Assembly (NCBI GenBank): GCA_014529385.2
Contig: CM043967.1
Location: 82,658,278-82,722,277 of the forward strand
Source of the DNA: Adiantum capillus-veneris
Lineage: Eukaryota > Streptophyta > Polypodiopsida > Polypodiales > Pteridaceae
DNA length: 64,000 nucleotides
Direction of reading: 5' to 3'
Shown here: piece by piece, positions 62,218 through 64,000 of the stretch
Layout: each line of letters begins with the position of its first letter
How positions within the stretch are numbered: the stretch's first letter is position 1
Position numbers and translations under genes: made by a program
Notes under the pieces: generated by a model
Told to the model about the DNA's origin: nothing
Seen by the model: only the letters and a program-made list of their open reading frames with translations
Databases searched by the model: none

Positions 62218-64000
62218 ATGGAGAGCCAATGCCAAATGTCTGGATATCCTCTTTTCTTTGGAGAGCCTGGAGAGGATGCAGAATTATTTTTAGCAAATTT
62301 CAAGATGTCTTGCCGTATCAAGAGGATAGTAACCGATCAAGAACGTGTAGAAATGTTTGAGGTGGTCCTTAGGAAAGATGCTAGTACTTGGTTTGACTCT
62401 TTGCCTGAGGAAGTTAAGGGGAATTACACAGAAGTTTTGAATCGTTTTCAGAGATACTTCTTTGATCCCCAAAACACTCAAAAACTATGGCAAGACATTG
62501 TTTCTCATAAACAAAAAGACTTCGATGACTACTACTTGTACAAGCAAGAGTTTCTACGTCTTTGGGCTCTATGGATACGAAATGTTGCTAACCCTGGTGA
62601 TGGTGCAGAATTTTAAAAGAAGGAGAGGTTCATAGCCGGACTCTTTCCTGACCTTAAGGTAAAAGTTGAGGCGGGTGCACCTGCTACTTTTGATGCAGCT
62701 AAAACTAGGGCTGCTGAGAAGTATAGGAAACTCAAGTGCTTAAGGGGAGAGGTTCCAATAGAAGGTCTTAGACCCAAAGGTAAGTCACAAGCATCAACAT
62801 CTAGGGAGCTCCCTGAGGTAACGGCTAAAGTGATTGAGAAGTTAAATGAATCTTTAAGCAGCCTGTCAATTCACCTTGCACAAGCTGTAGGTCAGAAGGG
62901 ACAAGCAAAGAAGTCAGAAGAGAGAGAGCCACGAACTAGGAGAGTCTTGCAATGTCGGAATTGCGGAGAGTCTGGACATGGGATGTATAATTGTCCTTGG
63001 CCCCGTGGAGAGCCAGGGAGACCTAACTTGAATTACCCAGTGATGAATGCAGGAGAAGGAGCTGGTTAACAACCAAGGCTTCTACAAAGGCCAAATGGAC
63101 CAAGACCACCTCCACAAGGGGTAGAAGGAGTTCCACCTTTGCCAGATCCAAATGTGCATGTGGTAGAGGTGACAAATTCAAATGAGGTTGACATGGAAGC
63201 CAATGGCATTAAGCGTGGCCGAGGAAAAGGTAAAGAGAAAGAAGGAGTCACATCACAGAGTGACCATGGACAAGGCAAGAAGGCAAAGGAAACCAAGGAA
63301 ACCAAGAGGACTCGACGTCGTATCAACCTCCAAGACTTCCCTCTTGGACATGGCATGGCTCCGTACAACTTGTTGGAAGACATGAGAGGTAAGGGTCCTG
63401 ATATTTCATGGCCTCAATTTCTTGCATTATGTCCACAAGTTAGGAGGGATTTAACAAGGGCAGTTAGCACTAGGAGAAAGGTAAAAGAGAGTGTGCCTGT
63501 TGTAAAAATTGCACAAGCTGAAATGAATGAGGACATTACACCGGTGCTAGACTGTTACATCAAAGGAAGATTGGTTAGGAAAGGTCTAGTGGATGGGGGT
63601 GCACAAATTTGCATCATGACAGAGGGACTCATGCAAAGACTAGGCATGCACATCTAGGAGACACCTGAAATCAAAGTCAAGATGGCAAAAAATAGCAAGG
63701 CTAGGTGTGTAGGCATTTGTAAAAATGTCTTTGTAGAGGCCTTTGGCATTAAGAAAGCGGTGGATTTTTATGTTATGTCGACCAAGGGAAGTGGTTATCC
63801 ATTTATCCTAGGAAGACCATGGCTAATGAAAATGCGAGCTTTGCAGGATTGGGAGAGTGGGAAATTAATTTGCAGGAATGACAATCATAAGAAGGTTGTC
63901 TTTGACATGAAGGAGCAACTCCAAGAGGAGCTCCATGAAGAATCATCTCAAAGTGAGACGGAAGAAGGTTGGACCGATAGCACTTCAGAAGAAGAAAGTA
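62218..64000 (+). pseudogene. gag: Gag-protease of element J (three in-frame stops; runs off window)
   Basis: ATG 62218; frame 1 throughout. Gag core as in A; a zinc knuckle C-R-N-C-G-E-S-G-H-x4-C near 62950-62995; a Lys/Arg-rich linker; and a protease with G-L-V-D-G-G-A-Q at about 63583 (D-S-G in E becomes D-G-G) and Y-P-F-I-L-G-R-P-W-L near 63800. Stops: TAA 62614-62616 (A has CTA here), TAA 63067-63069 (probably CAA) and TAG 63655-63657 (probably CAG). The sequence ends in an acidic serine-rich linker like that before RT in E. Confidence 0.93.

Larger units (their letters stand above)
61252..64000 (+). mobile_element. Element J: Ty3/gypsy, 5' internal part (continues beyond window)
   Basis: Two leader ORFs, gag and the start of protease on the plus strand. 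The LTR and primer site of J are absent, having been replaced by the copia fragment. Gag is the A family; leader ORFs are not those of A. Confidence 0.85.

Noticed and set aside
1-64000. CRISPR arrays, tRNA or rRNA genes, bacterial-style operons or terminators
   Set aside because: No regularly spaced repeats, cloverleaf-like sequences or rRNA motifs were found; the content is eukaryotic retrotransposons throughout.

Overview
The window reads as nuclear DNA of a land plant with a large, repeat-rich genome. The evidence is plant-type Ty1/copia and Ty3/gypsy LTR retrotransposons, plant Tat-type elements with a second (archaeal-type) RNase H, and initiator-Met primer sites in the copia elements. 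Nothing fixes the species; one element (I) carries a reverse transcriptase of a style I associate with fungi and early-diverging plants. I see no host gene, tRNA, rRNA or CRISPR array. The window is a nest of retrotransposons, most of them broken.

Layout. A (minus, 1-3810): 5' end of a Ty3/gypsy element that runs off the left edge, with a 2.6-kb LTR, primer site, two small ORFs and gag. A sits inside B (plus, 3811 to about 7.8 kb), of which the RNase H/integrase half and a 3' LTR remain. After low-information DNA comes C (plus, 9357-14525), a complete Ty1/copia element with 227-bp LTRs and AAATT target-site duplications. E (minus, 15104-23541) is a Tat-type element with a leader ORF, two small ORFs, gag, protease and RT/RNase H, but no integrase core. 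Its 5' LTR doubles as the 3' LTR of a fragment F (23542-24480). About 2.4 kb without recognisable genes follow. G (plus, about 26.9-37.9 kb) is a very decayed Ty3/gypsy element with two leader ORFs, gag, protease, RT, RNase H and integrase, then a second protease-like domain and a coiled-coil region. H (minus, 38588-53993) is a copia element with 192-bp LTRs, split by I (plus, 41075-50993), a Ty3/gypsy element with about 2-kb LTRs. After an unassigned stretch, K (54958-55981) is the 5' end of a small-LTR element, cut by D (minus, 55982 to about 60.95 kb), which is the 3' half of an A-family element. A piece of an H-type copia LTR and leader bridges D head-to-head to J (plus, about 61.25 kb to the right edge), which has two larger leader ORFs and then gag/protease closely related to A's.

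The main observation is a recurring module of two small ORFs placed before gag. In A, E and I they are one recognisable pair of paralogues, about 70 and 72 residues. In I the pair lies inside the LTR, so it is present twice. In A the order of the two is reversed. In J, whose gag matches A's, the position is held by a different, larger pair that again look like paralogues of each other. G has two leader ORFs as well. Several of these ORFs are packed with 4-base stop/start overlaps or gaps of about 10 bases, which is operon-like and suggests reinitiation or polycistronic translation. I know no function for these proteins. A stem-loop with a compensatory base change is also conserved in the U5 part of the A, D and E LTRs, next to a CT microsatellite.

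Many inactivating changes look like C-to-T (or G-to-A) transitions, notably CGA to TGA, as expected from cytosine methylation of silenced elements.
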